A stretch of 64,000 nt of DNA from Pseudomonadales bacterium. GTDB taxonomy: Bacteria; Pseudomonadota; Gammaproteobacteria; Pseudomonadales; IMCC2047. The stretch spans positions 1,962,571-2,026,570 of the forward strand of contig JACKNY010000001.1 of the NCBI GenBank assembly GCA_024234615.1. The letters run 5' to 3'. Positions 17,155 to 26,185 of the stretch are shown piece after piece. Within the stretch, counting starts at the first letter, position 1, and every line of letters starts with the position of its first letter. The notes under the pieces were generated by a model. The model was given only the letters and a program-made list of their open reading frames with translations, was not told the origin of the DNA and made no database searches. The translations under genes were made by a program, and so were the position numbers.

Positions 17155-18135
17155 ATGAGTACAAATTTACCTCTCAGCCGATTTAACGTATTTTCATCGA
17201 CTGACCTGAATTCTGTTCGAGATTATGTGAGTAGTTTATTTTGCCAACATCAGTTAGGCATAACGGATCATCACGCCAAAATGAATACCCGTTTGCACCA
17301 CTTGAACATGAATAGTCTCTCGCTCGTCTACCTGGACTACGGCGCACCGGTCTCCATTACACCGGGCTGTTTAGAGAGTTTTTACTTACTGCAGTTAGTG
17401 CTTGCGGGTCAAGCCAGAGTATCGAACCGAGAACAGACGCACGTCGCCAGCGCAGGGGAAGCAACGCTGATTAATCCGAACGAACCTATTAAAATTGTCG
17501 CTTCGGCAGACTGTCGCTTTTTATCTATAAAAATTGATAAGCAGTTAATTGATCAACAATTAGCGATTTCTCTGCCAGATCGATCAAATAACGCATTAAA
17601 TTTTAAATCCGTACTTGATTTCAGTAGTCGTGGCGGCCAAGCCATTCGCTACTATATCCACTTTTTACTCAACGAACTCAATCTTATAACTGACAAAACA
17701 AGCACATCTCCCACCTATCGCTGCTTCGAACAAACATTAGCGTCCATGTTGATTGAACTTCATCAGCACAATTACTCAAACCTCCTAGAAATCAGTAAGC
17801 CTACGCAGGTTACACCTTACGTAAAAAGAGCCGAAGCCTTTATGAGGGAAAACCTAGGCAAGGAAATAGCACTTGAAGATCTTGCGATAGCGGCAAAGAC
17901 AACAGCCCGCACATTACGTAATGCCTTTCATCGATGCTATGGGACATCACCTATGTACTACTTGAAAATGCAACGACTGGATAGGGCCCATAAGCTGCTT
18001 AATAGCGCCTCTGCCGACGCCAGCATTACAAATATAGCGCTTGACTGTGGCATCAAGCACTTAGGGCGATTTTCTGAGGAATATAAAAAAAGGTTTGGTG
18101 AAACTCCTTCGCAATCGCTCAGAAAGACAGTCTAG
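17155..18135 (+). CDS. AraC-family transcriptional regulator
   Basis: 326 residues from the ATG at 17155, chosen because GAGGGG stands about nine bases upstream; ATGs at 17140 and 17149 lie too close to or before it. The N-terminal half is a cupin-like ligand domain of the AraC_binding_2 type. The C-terminal 100 residues hold two helix-turn-helix units, LEDLAIAAKTTARTLRNAFHRCYGTSP and ITNIALDCGIKHLGRFSEEYKKRFGETPSQ. It is divergent from the second TonB receptor, with tandem operators between them, so it probably controls that operon and perhaps itself. Ligand unknown. Confidence 0.9.
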   Translation: MSTNLPLSRFNVFSSTDLNSVRDYVSSLFCQHQLGITDHHAKMNTRLHHLNMNSLSLVYLDYGAPVSITPGCLESFYLLQLVLAGQARVSNREQTHVASAGEATLINPNEPIKIVASADCRFLSIKIDKQLIDQQLAISLPDRSNNALNFKSVLDFSSRGGQAIRYYIHFLLNELNLITDKTSTSPTYRCFEQTLASMLIELHQHNYSNLLEISKPTQVTPYVKRAEAFMRENLGKEIALEDLAIAAKTTARTLRNAFHRCYGTSPMYYLKMQRLDRAHKLLNSASADASITNIALDCGIKHLGRFSEEYKKRFGETPSQSLRKTV

Positions 18136-18148
18136 GAGCTTATCCGGT

Positions 18149-18616
18149 TTACTTGAGCGGTAAATACCGCATTGGCGCCCGGCTCAATTCATTATTACTT
18201 TCAGCAAGTTTTTGCAGAAGGTTTAAAAATATTTTTCTTTCTTCCGGGTTAAGCGGCTTTAACAATCTTTTCGATACTTTTTCCATAAGCACTTCAACCT
18301 CCCGAAACAACTCCCTTCCTGCATCGGTAATATAGACCAATTTAGCCCTCTTGTTTTCAGGGTCAACTTCACGCCGCAGATACCCCCTCTCCTCCAATCT
18401 CGAAACAATATTGGAGCAAGTGGTTCTATCCAACGCAACATACTGGGCGAGAGAAGCTTGATCTTCTCCTGAGTGGGTAGTAAGTACCCAGAGTATGGAA
18501 AATTGTAATGGAGTAATATCTTTTTCTTTAAATTCGTCCGCGAAAATTGAAACCCCAATCTGGTGAACTCTTCGAATTAGAGGCCCGGGAGACCTGCGTA
18601 AGCTATACTTCGCCAT
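18149..18616 (-). CDS. MarR-family transcriptional regulator
   Basis: 155 residues. The winged helix-turn-helix includes ITPLQFSILWVLTTH near 34-48, DQASLAQYVALDRTTCSNIV near 52-71 and the wing RLEERGYLRREVDPENKRAK. The PLQF...DQ...LA...LDRTT pattern is common among MarR repressors of aromatic-acid catabolism that respond to CoA thioesters (family knowledge; the inducer here is inferred). The perfect palindrome ATCAGTATACTGAT at 8774 is the kind of site such a dimer binds. It converges with the AraC gene. Confidence 0.88.
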   Translation of the reverse strand: MAKYSLRRSPGPLIRRVHQIGVSIFADEFKEKDITPLQFSILWVLTTHSGEDQASLAQYVALDRTTCSNIVSRLEERGYLRREVDPENKRAKLVYITDAGRELFREVEVLMEKVSKRLLKPLNPEERKIFLNLLQKLAESNNELSRAPMRYLPLK

Positions 18617-18862
18617 AGTTTATTTCCATCAGTAAGCTGTCGTTTAAATTTGGCACATCTTAAGGGAATACTATAAATTATGCATTATCGCTAAACTAAT
18701 TTTTGTGCGCTTTGACGGCCAATCAAATCTCTATTGGGCTTTTTCTGTATAAGAAGCGGTGAATTGCAGGACGAAAACCAAACTCGGCCTTTTCGGCAGG
18801 TACGGGCACCCTTTTTCGAAAGAGCACTATTTTATTTCAATCCATTTAACGGAACACGATTG

Positions 18863-19303
18863 ATGACAGACCAAATTGATAAACCAACGAAAAAAGTATT
18901 ACTCCACGAAAATCGATTTCCCATTCGGTGGAGCGACATTGATGCCTTCGGACATGTCAACAATGCCATCTATTTCCGCTATTTTGAACAAATTCGCGCA
19001 GACTGGATGACTGAACTAGGCTACCCTCTGACAATTAACCAATTGACAGAAGGCCCGACCATTGTCGATGCTCACTGCCAATTTTTGGCGCAAATCCTTT
19101 ATCCCAGTAATCTAAAATTAACTCTCTACGGTGGCGCCCCAGGCCGCTCAAGTGCCGAACTTTTTTATGAGTTGCATGACGACAAAACCGGCCAGCTCTA
19201 TACCGTCGGGAGCACCAAAATGGTTTGGTTGGATTTTGAGAAGGGCCGCTCTATCCCACTACCGGAAAAAATACGAGCCCTACTCCCGGTGAAAGACGAA
19301 TAA
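18863..19303 (+). CDS. Acyl-CoA thioesterase, hotdog fold (4HBT)
   Basis: 146 residues from the ATG at 18863; an upstream in-frame ATG at 18734 adds 43 residues without resemblance to the family. RWSDIDAFGHVNNAIYFRYFEQIRADWM carries the D-x-x-G-H-V-N-N-x-x-Y signature of 4-hydroxybenzoyl-CoA thioesterase-like enzymes, with the catalytic Asp. It hydrolyses acyl- or aroyl-CoA to the free acid and CoA. Its place at the edge of the CoA-thioester island may mean it prevents CoA trapping, but generic versions are also found beside housekeeping genes. Confidence 0.85.
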   Translation: MTDQIDKPTKKVLLHENRFPIRWSDIDAFGHVNNAIYFRYFEQIRADWMTELGYPLTINQLTEGPTIVDAHCQFLAQILYPSNLKLTLYGGAPGRSSAELFYELHDDKTGQLYTVGSTKMVWLDFEKGRSIPLPEKIRALLPVKDE

Positions 19304-19331
19304 TTGGCTTAAGCGGTGTTATATTTTCTAA

Positions 19332-20021
19332 TCAACTACTTGCCAGGTTGAGCAACCCATCCACCAGCTCATAAGTACAGTCCATACGGCTTGCCAGTTG
19401 CGCGTCATGCGTCACGATAATAAAACTGACTGAAAACTCATGATTAAGGTCCAGCAACAGTTGATGAATCGCTTCCGCTGTTTTTCGATCCAGATTTCCG
19501 GTTGGCTCATCCAACAAAACACAGTCTGGGGTGGTTACCAGCGCACGAGCAATTGCTACTCTTTGCCTTTCTCCACCCGATAATTCTGCGGGCTTATGTT
19601 CTGCCCGCTCGGCTAGGCCTACTTTAAATAATATCTCGCGTGCCCGCTTTGTTGCCTCTGCGACGCTTACTTTTCCAATCAGCAACGGCATACAGACATT
19701 TTCCAGCGCGCTAAACTCAGGCAGCAGATGATGAAACTGGTAAACAAAGCCCAGGTTACGATTACGTAGCACCGCACGCTCTTTTTCACTGATCTGCGCG
19801 AGGTTTTTTCCACCCAGATAGACTGCCCCCTCATCAGGGCGATCAATTCCCGCCAGCAAATTCAATAGCGTTGACTTACCCGACCCTGATGAGCCGATAA
19901 TCGCCATTCGTTCACCTCTTCGCACCGAAAAACTTACCCCTTTTATTATCGCTAAATCCTGCGGTCCCTCGTGGTAGCTTTTATGCAAGTTTTCACAGCG
20001 CAGCACTATGTCATCACTCAT
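19332..20021 (-). CDS. lolD: Lipoprotein-releasing ABC transporter ATPase LolD
   Basis: 229 residues. Walker A GSSGSGKSTLL, the LolD-typical NLGFVYQFHHLLPEFSALENVCMPLL, signature LSGGERQRVAIARAL, and Walker B CVLLDEPTGNLD. It powers release of outer-membrane lipoproteins from the inner membrane to LolA. Its start overlaps the end of the LolC/E gene by eight bases, one operon. Confidence 0.96.
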   Translation of the reverse strand: MSDDIVLRCENLHKSYHEGPQDLAIIKGVSFSVRRGERMAIIGSSGSGKSTLLNLLAGIDRPDEGAVYLGGKNLAQISEKERAVLRNRNLGFVYQFHHLLPEFSALENVCMPLLIGKVSVAEATKRAREILFKVGLAERAEHKPAELSGGERQRVAIARALVTTPDCVLLDEPTGNLDRKTAEAIHQLLLDLNHEFSVSFIIVTHDAQLASRMDCTYELVDGLLNLASS

Positions 20022-21261
20022 AGCGTAGCGCCTCCGCTGGCTGCACCTTGGCCGCTCGCATCGAGGGATAAAGTGTTGCCAAGAAGCTCAAGCTTAAGGC
20101 GGAAGTAATGACGACCAGAATATCCCCTAAACGCAACTCCGACGGGATATAGCTAATAAAATAAACCTCCGCGTTAAGGAACTGGATATTCAGTGCAGAC
20201 TCAAGCCAGGCAATGACATCGCTCACAGATAATGCCAGCAGAATTCCTAACAGCGTTCCCACAAAGGTACCCACAATCCCGATTACTGCTCCTTGCACCA
20301 TAAAGGTTTTCATAATAGTGCCTGGGCTCGCACCCATGGTGCGCAAAATGGCAATATCCGCTTGCTTATCCGTGACCACCATAATCAAGGTCGAAATGAT
20401 ATTGAAAGCGGCCACGGCAACAATAATTAACAGCAGTAAACCAATCATGGTTTTTTCCAATTTGATCGCTTGAAACAAATTCCCTTGCGTACGCGTCCAA
20501 TCACTCGCCCAATAACTTCCGGGTAAATTTGTCGCTATTCGCCACGCGGTATCAGTCGCCTGAAATAGGTCGGTCAACTTTAAACGTATGCCATGAACCC
20601 CTTCGCCTAGCCGATAAAGTTTAGCGCCATCCGCCAGATGTACCAGGGCCATGCTGCTATCGAGTTGTGCTCCGACTTTAAACACGCCCTTGACCTCAAA
20701 GCGCTTCAGTCGCGGTAACACGCCTGCGGGAGAAGCACTGGCTTCCGGTAAAATTAAAGTCACTTTATCTCCCAATTTTACGCGCAGGTTGCTGGCCAGC
20801 AAATCACCCAAAATAATGCCAAATTCACCACCGCGCAAATCATCCAAACTACCCGCAACCATATGATCACCAATAATGGAGACCTTTCTTTCCATTTCTG
20901 GCAGCACACCGCTAATGATTGCCCCGTGGACACGGCCGGCATGGGTTAACATCCCCTGCCCTTGGATATAGGGTGCAGTTGCGATGACCGTTTTATCCTG
21001 TTGTGCTTGTGCCGCAATTTCCCGCCAATCCAGCATCGGACCATGGGCATTAATGGTGGCATGTGGCACCATCCCCAAAATGCGTTCGCGTAATTCCCGA
21101 TCAAAACCATTCATCACCGACAACACCAGTATCAGCACCGCAACGCCAAGAATCATCCCCAGCATCGAAGTGAGCGATATAAAGGAAATAAAGTGATTCC
21201 TGCGTTTGGCGCGGGTATATCGCAACCCAATAAACAGGGATAAAGGTTTGAACATGCTCAA
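20014..21261 (-). CDS. lolC: Lipoprotein-releasing ABC transporter permease LolC/LolE
   Basis: 415 residues. The N-terminus PLSLFIGLRYTRAKRRNHFISFISLTSMLGMILGVAVLI is diagnostic of LolC/E, with one transmembrane helix there, a large periplasmic domain, and three helices in the C-terminal 150 residues ending TLYPSMRAAKVQPAEALRYE. Only one permease gene is present, as in gammaproteobacteria that use a single LolF-like homodimer or encode the second copy elsewhere, so C versus E versus F cannot be settled. Confidence 0.94.
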   Translation of the reverse strand: MSMFKPLSLFIGLRYTRAKRRNHFISFISLTSMLGMILGVAVLILVLSVMNGFDRELRERILGMVPHATINAHGPMLDWREIAAQAQQDKTVIATAPYIQGQGMLTHAGRVHGAIISGVLPEMERKVSIIGDHMVAGSLDDLRGGEFGIILGDLLASNLRVKLGDKVTLILPEASASPAGVLPRLKRFEVKGVFKVGAQLDSSMALVHLADGAKLYRLGEGVHGIRLKLTDLFQATDTAWRIATNLPGSYWASDWTRTQGNLFQAIKLEKTMIGLLLLIIVAVAAFNIISTLIMVVTDKQADIAILRTMGASPGTIMKTFMVQGAVIGIVGTFVGTLLGILLALSVSDVIAWLESALNIQFLNAEVYFISYIPSELRLGDILVVITSALSLSFLATLYPSMRAAKVQPAEALRYE

Positions 21262-21379
21262 TAAATCTCTGAATAAAATAGGAGTTTTGCCGCCTTCAGC
21301 AATTTTACGATTGGGCTGAAAGATTTCATTTTACTGTTATACTTAAGGAAATTTTGCAAACCTAGCGGATTTTAACCGA

Positions 21380-21970
21380 ATGACACAGGGTGTACAGGAT
21401 AATAGGGATTTTTATCGCATCCAGGATCGGGCTATTTTAGAGTTTACGAAAATAGACCCGCAGATGCTCGAAGCTAACCAGATCGATTTCCCCATGCCGA
21501 TCTCACCAGAGTTTTATCTTCTCAATGAATTGCATGGCATAGACAATGAAACCAGCGCACTACTGCGTTCTATCTCTGAAAGGGAACGCAGCATTGCCAG
21601 CTACCTGAAAAGTCTTAATCATAAAATTGAGCTAATTGCGCAGACTATCGTGCAAAAAAGCAGCGATTTGGAAGAGCTGACGCCACAGGAAGTCACTCTC
21701 AGTGAGGGCGGCATTTCTTTTACCTATAAAAAATCAATACCTCTGGCAACATGCTTAGCAGTAAAGTTGGTATTACTACCCTCCTACATTGGCTTGTTAT
21801 TACTCGGACGGGTAGTCAACTGTAACGAACATATTAGCGGTAACTTTTTGATCAACCTTGTCTTTGAACGTTTAGCTGAATCGGATCGACAACTGATTGC
21901 ACGCCATGTGCTGCAATTCCAAGCGAAAGAACGCCGCTCTAATCAAGACCAAGAACCCACGGAGAAATAA
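21380..21970 (+). CDS. PilZ-domain protein, probable c-di-GMP effector
   Basis: 196 residues. RDFYRIQDRAILEF near 9-22 fits the RxxxR arginine motif region of PilZ, and VTLSEGGISF near 109-118 fits the (D/N)xSxxG motif, with about 90 mostly helical residues inserted between them. The two motifs are those that bind c-di-GMP, though the second starts with Thr/Leu instead of Asp/Asn. The next gene follows after six bases. Its target is unknown. Confidence 0.75.
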   Translation: MTQGVQDNRDFYRIQDRAILEFTKIDPQMLEANQIDFPMPISPEFYLLNELHGIDNETSALLRSISERERSIASYLKSLNHKIELIAQTIVQKSSDLEELTPQEVTLSEGGISFTYKKSIPLATCLAVKLVLLPSYIGLLLLGRVVNCNEHISGNFLINLVFERLAESDRQLIARHVLQFQAKERRSNQDQEPTEK

Positions 21971-21975
21971 TCGGT

Positions 21976-22287
21976 ATGAAAACCTCAGTATTATTGCTAA
22001 GCGCAGCGCTTGTATTTGTTCCTCTTGCCTCAGCAGAAGTATTACAGATTAGCATCTCAAAACAAGCGCCAGAGCTTCAGGAACTTGAGCGTCCGCTCAA
22101 TGGCATGACGAAAGAGGATGTCGAATCCAAATTCGGCCCGCCGCAGGAAATAAGCGAGCCTGTTGGTAACCCACCAATCAGCAAATGGCGCTACCAGAAC
22201 TACGTCGTTTATTTTGAGTTTAATACGGTGATTCATACCGTATTAAGCTATCAAGCCAAAGATAACTCTTCAGAAGCCTCTGATTAA
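21976..22287 (+). CDS. Small exported protein of unknown function
   Basis: 103 residues with a signal peptide cleaved after about residue 20 (LASA). The mature part has MTKEDVESKFGPPQEISEPVGNPPISKWRYQNYVVYFEF, a pattern of the SmpA/BamE-like fold seen in small periplasmic proteins (x-K-x-x-V-x-x-x-F/L-G-x-P). It sits behind the PilZ gene. No specific function can be assigned. Confidence 0.75.
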   Translation: MKTSVLLLSAALVFVPLASAEVLQISISKQAPELQELERPLNGMTKEDVESKFGPPQEISEPVGNPPISKWRYQNYVVYFEFNTVIHTVLSYQAKDNSSEASD

Positions 22288-22312
22288 TACCATTAAGCAG
22301 ACGCCCAAAAAC

Positions 22313-24934
22313 CTACAGACTTTTGGAGGCGATTTCAAATACATCCTTTGATAGAGCCTCCTTAGCCCTCACCCGCTCCAACTCTTTTTTCATCAGCACG
22401 CTCAGAGTAGGGATATAATGCCGCCACTTGGTGAGTGGTATCAACAATCGCGCTGCGATAGAGGGGTTTATCAAATCTAACTCAAGCACGCGATCCGCCA
22501 AGAAGGCATAACCAGCACCATCATGGCGATGAAACCCAGTCGCATTTTGATTGCAAAATACGCCAACCAATGACCTCACTTTATTGGGATTCCTCATACT
22601 AAATGCTTCATGCTGGAGTAACCCTTTCACATGCTCAAAGGTACCATCAGCAGGGCTGGATGCCTGTATCGAAAACCATTGATCAATCACCAAGGGGTCC
22701 TTGCGCCACTGCTGATAAAAATTATCCAGCGCTTGCCGCCCTTCACTTATATAACCTGCATGTACTAATGCCGTCAGCGCCGCATTGGTATCCGTCATAT
22801 TGTTGCTATCGCTGAACTGCTTTTGGCAATGCGCCAATAGGTCAGGTTCTTTTAACAGCATCAAATAATGTAAACAAACATTCTTCAAACTACGTTGTGC
22901 AATATCCTCGGCACGGGGAACATAAGGGACTTCGTTTTGATTTTTCAGATAACAGTCCAATAATTCTTGCTTTAACTGCTGCGCCAATTCAGTGCGCACA
23001 AACTGACGCGTCTGATGAATGGCGTGTGGATCAACCTGCTCAGAGAGTTCACTTAAATAGGCTTCAGAGGGCAACACGAGCATACGTGCAACCATCGCCT
23101 GGTCTAAAGACTTATCCAACAATACCTTTCTAAAAGCTACGATCAGACGCTGATCAACCCTTAAAACATCACCTTGCTGATGGTTTTGAATCATCTCCCG
23201 CATGATATCAATCGCAAGCTTTTGTCCGGCATCCCAGCGATTAAAACCGTCGCTGTCATGACTCATTAAAAACATCAAGTCATCACGACTATAGGGGTAC
23301 GCTAATTTGACTGGCGCGGAAAACCCGCGTAGCAAAGAAGGTATTGGCTTGGATGTAATCTTATCGAACACGAAGGTTTGCTCCAGCTCAGTAATATCCA
23401 GGCTCGCAACTTCCTGCTCGTCACCGTTTTCATTCAACAACGCCATCGAAAAAGGTATGTGCAAGGGCTGATAATCAACCTTAACGACACTGGCTGAACA
23501 GGTTTGTTTTACCGTCATTCGATAAACCTGTTCTTGCGGATCATAGCTGTCACTCACCGTCAACAACGGCGTACCCGGCTGCCGATACCATTGCCGAAAT
23601 TGTTGTAAATCAACACCACTGGCATCCTCCAGCGCGCTGACAAAATCATCCGTGGTGACCGCCTGACCATCGTGTCTTTTAAAATACAAATCCGTGCCTT
23701 TACGAAAAGCTTGCTCGCCAAGCATGTGGTACATCATACGCACCAGCTCCGCGCCCTTTTCATAAATGGTAACGGTATAAAAGTTTGAAATCTCCAGATA
23801 GGAATCGGGGCGTACCGGATGGGCCATAGGACCAGCGTCCTCGGCAAACTGTACCGTTCTCAGCAGACTCACGTCATCGATGCGTTTGACGACGCTTGAC
23901 CCCATATCGGCTGAAAACTCCTGGTCACGAAAAACAGTGAAGCCTTCCTTCAAACTGAGCTGAAACCAATCACGGCAGGTAACGCGATTTCCGGACCAGT
24001 TATGAAAATATTCATGGGCCACCACCGCTTCCACGCGCTGGAAGGCAGAGTCCGTCGCCGTTTCCGGTTTGGTCAGCACGCAGGAAGAATTGAAGATATT
24101 TAAGCCCTTGTTCTCCATCGCTCCCGCGTTGAAATCATTAACCGCAACAATCATAAATTTATCGAGGTCATATTCACGCCCGTAGACCTTTTCATCCCAA
24201 GACATTGCACGTTTGAGCGAATCCATCGCAAATGCACACTTATCAATGTTCTCCGGCTCGACAAAAATTTGTAACTGAACTTTCCGCTTGGAACAGGTAA
24301 TAAACTCATCATCAATAGATTGCAAATCACCGGCCACCAGAGCGAACAGGTAAGCTGGTTTTTTAAAGGGGTCATGCCAAGTAACCCAGTGTCGACCACC
24401 ATTGAGCGTGCCTCTGTCGATATCATTTCCATTCGATAAAAGTACCGGATATTTTCCCTTCTCCGCCACAATAGTGGTGGTGAAAACGGACATCACGTCT
24501 GGACGATCAAGGTAGTAGGTTATTTTACGAAAACCTTCGGCCTCGCATTGAGTACAAAAAAGCGCGTTGGATTTATACAGCCCCGCCAGAGAAGTATTCT
24601 GGTCAGGACGAATTAACGTTACGCATTCCAGTTCAAAATTTCTCGGCACCTGCGGGATAACCAGGGTTTCGGCGTCCACCTGAAAGTCCGACTGTGTTAA
24701 CTTATGTCCATCCAAGGTAAGCTGATTTAGCTCTAAATCAACTCCCTGTAAAACCAAAGGAACTCTCCCTTCAACCTGACATTTTGGGTTCCGGCGAATC
24801 TGTAAATTCGATTTCACCAGCGTAGCTGTCTCTCCCAGCTCAAAGTGTAAATGCGTTGTATCAATGAGATAGCTGGGGATTTCATACTCAGCTAACCGGA
24901 CTTCTTTAGGTTGATTATTTTTCATAATTATCAA
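22313..24934 (-). CDS. pepN: Aminopeptidase N (M1 zinc metallopeptidase)
   Basis: 873 residues, the usual length for gammaproteobacterial PepN. Exopeptidase motif GAMENKGLNIFN, zinc site HEYFHNWSGNR with the third ligand in LKEGFTVFRDQEF. It removes N-terminal residues from peptides in the cytoplasm. An in-frame ATG three codons in (24925) is an equally likely start. It probably shares a transcript with the DUF2797 gene upstream. Confidence 0.96.
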   Translation of the reverse strand: MIIMKNNQPKEVRLAEYEIPSYLIDTTHLHFELGETATLVKSNLQIRRNPKCQVEGRVPLVLQGVDLELNQLTLDGHKLTQSDFQVDAETLVIPQVPRNFELECVTLIRPDQNTSLAGLYKSNALFCTQCEAEGFRKITYYLDRPDVMSVFTTTIVAEKGKYPVLLSNGNDIDRGTLNGGRHWVTWHDPFKKPAYLFALVAGDLQSIDDEFITCSKRKVQLQIFVEPENIDKCAFAMDSLKRAMSWDEKVYGREYDLDKFMIVAVNDFNAGAMENKGLNIFNSSCVLTKPETATDSAFQRVEAVVAHEYFHNWSGNRVTCRDWFQLSLKEGFTVFRDQEFSADMGSSVVKRIDDVSLLRTVQFAEDAGPMAHPVRPDSYLEISNFYTVTIYEKGAELVRMMYHMLGEQAFRKGTDLYFKRHDGQAVTTDDFVSALEDASGVDLQQFRQWYRQPGTPLLTVSDSYDPQEQVYRMTVKQTCSASVVKVDYQPLHIPFSMALLNENGDEQEVASLDITELEQTFVFDKITSKPIPSLLRGFSAPVKLAYPYSRDDLMFLMSHDSDGFNRWDAGQKLAIDIMREMIQNHQQGDVLRVDQRLIVAFRKVLLDKSLDQAMVARMLVLPSEAYLSELSEQVDPHAIHQTRQFVRTELAQQLKQELLDCYLKNQNEVPYVPRAEDIAQRSLKNVCLHYLMLLKEPDLLAHCQKQFSDSNNMTDTNAALTALVHAGYISEGRQALDNFYQQWRKDPLVIDQWFSIQASSPADGTFEHVKGLLQHEAFSMRNPNKVRSLVGVFCNQNATGFHRHDGAGYAFLADRVLELDLINPSIAARLLIPLTKWRHYIPTLSVLMKKELERVRAKEALSKDVFEIASKSL

Positions 24935-24985
24935 TATGTTATATCATTAAGTTAATTTTTTATCGGAGCTATATTTTTAATTCAT

Positions 24986-25816
24986 CTAGGCGGCAAAACT
25001 AATTTTATAACCCGAAAATTTGCGGATATTTAAGACCCCGATATCCAATATCAAGTATTGACCTTTTATACCCAATAACGTCCCTTCAATTAAGGCGGTT
25101 TTATCAAAATTAAGTGACGCCACTTTGACGGGGTATTCCAATACCGGGTATTCAATTTCAGTCTGCTGTTCGACATCACAGGCCTGTATTGCCTGCAGCC
25201 CAAAACGATTCTGGAGCCTGCTAATATCTGACGCCAACCTGAGCAGTAAATCATTACGTGCCTCAATCAAATTGAGTTCGTCCACTTGGCCTTTCAGCAT
25301 GGTACGCCAGTTAGTTTTATCCGCGATGTGCTGCTTAAACAGCACTTCTACCAGGCCAGACTGGTAGCGCGATTGCACGGCCAGTATTGGCAAAGCCTGC
25401 ACTGCACCCTGGTCTATCCAACGCGACGGAACATTTTCGGCGCGCGTGATACCGACCTTAAGGCCGGATGAGTTGGCTAAATACACATAGTGTGTGCGCA
25501 TACAATTGCGTTCACCCCACTCCGGTTCACGGCAAGTACCCTGATGATAATGGCAGGTTTCCGGACTAACGATACAGCGGTCACATTGTGCTAACTTGAT
25601 CATGCAAGGATAACAATAGCCCTGGTTAAAGCTCTTTTTGGTTGCTCTACCACAGTGAACACAGCCTATATCGCCACTAAACGATAACCGTATTGTTCGC
25701 CCCAAATAGGGGTTAAGGGGAACCAGCTGATTCCCCAAGGGTAGCTGGTAATTAACCGGCGCCGATAGTTCTACCTGCATTTTATGCAGGCTTCCCCGCG
25801 TGTCTATCGCTTCCAT
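24986..25816 (-). CDS. DUF2797 family protein with zinc-ribbon and GIY-YIG-like element
   Basis: 276 residues. A cysteine-rich stretch CVHCGRATKKSFNQGYCYPC, CDRC and CHYHQGTC near 56-95 suggests two or more zinc sites. HYVYLANSSGLKVGITR follows, resembling the start of a GIY-YIG nuclease core. The C-terminal part is beta-rich. The family is uncharacterised. It lies beside PepN and DUF1315, a common gammaproteobacterial neighbourhood. Confidence 0.85.
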   Translation of the reverse strand: MEAIDTRGSLHKMQVELSAPVNYQLPLGNQLVPLNPYLGRTIRLSFSGDIGCVHCGRATKKSFNQGYCYPCMIKLAQCDRCIVSPETCHYHQGTCREPEWGERNCMRTHYVYLANSSGLKVGITRAENVPSRWIDQGAVQALPILAVQSRYQSGLVEVLFKQHIADKTNWRTMLKGQVDELNLIEARNDLLLRLASDISRLQNRFGLQAIQACDVEQQTEIEYPVLEYPVKVASLNFDKTALIEGTLLGIKGQYLILDIGVLNIRKFSGYKISFAA

Positions 25817-25868
25817 TGGTAACTTTTAAAGGGATAGCTAAACTTAATAAAATTATTAACTAAGACAT

Positions 25869-26150
25869 TCATCTATTTGTTTTTTCTGGATAAATACCGA
25901 CACTAAAATTCACGGATGTATTAGAAACTTGATCCGCCTGGCTTTTACAGGTCTGCCCTAAATAACCTGCTCGCTCTTGTTCCGGCACATGCAGGGCTTC
26001 ATAACTGATAATCGCCTGCATACAGGTTTCCTGCTGTTCCTGAGTCAGTCGTTTGCCGTCGGGCCATTTCCCCAGTTCTAACGCCTGCTTTAAACGTTGA
26101 TAAATTGTTGGGCTTAATTTTTGTGAAAACTCAGTAAATTGCTTAACCAT
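25869..26150 (-). CDS. DUF1315 (YeaC-like) small protein
   Basis: 93 residues: KLSPTIYQRLKQALELGKWPDGKRLTQEQQETCMQAIISYE is the DUF1315 core. Function unknown. It is followed downstream by DUF2797 and preceded by the rhomboid gene on the same strand. Confidence 0.85.
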   Translation of the reverse strand: MVKQFTEFSQKLSPTIYQRLKQALELGKWPDGKRLTQEQQETCMQAIISYEALHVPEQERAGYLGQTCKSQADQVSNTSVNFSVGIYPEKTNR

Positions 26151-26185
26151 ATTATCCTTTAACTCACTTAATCGGGTTGTACGAT

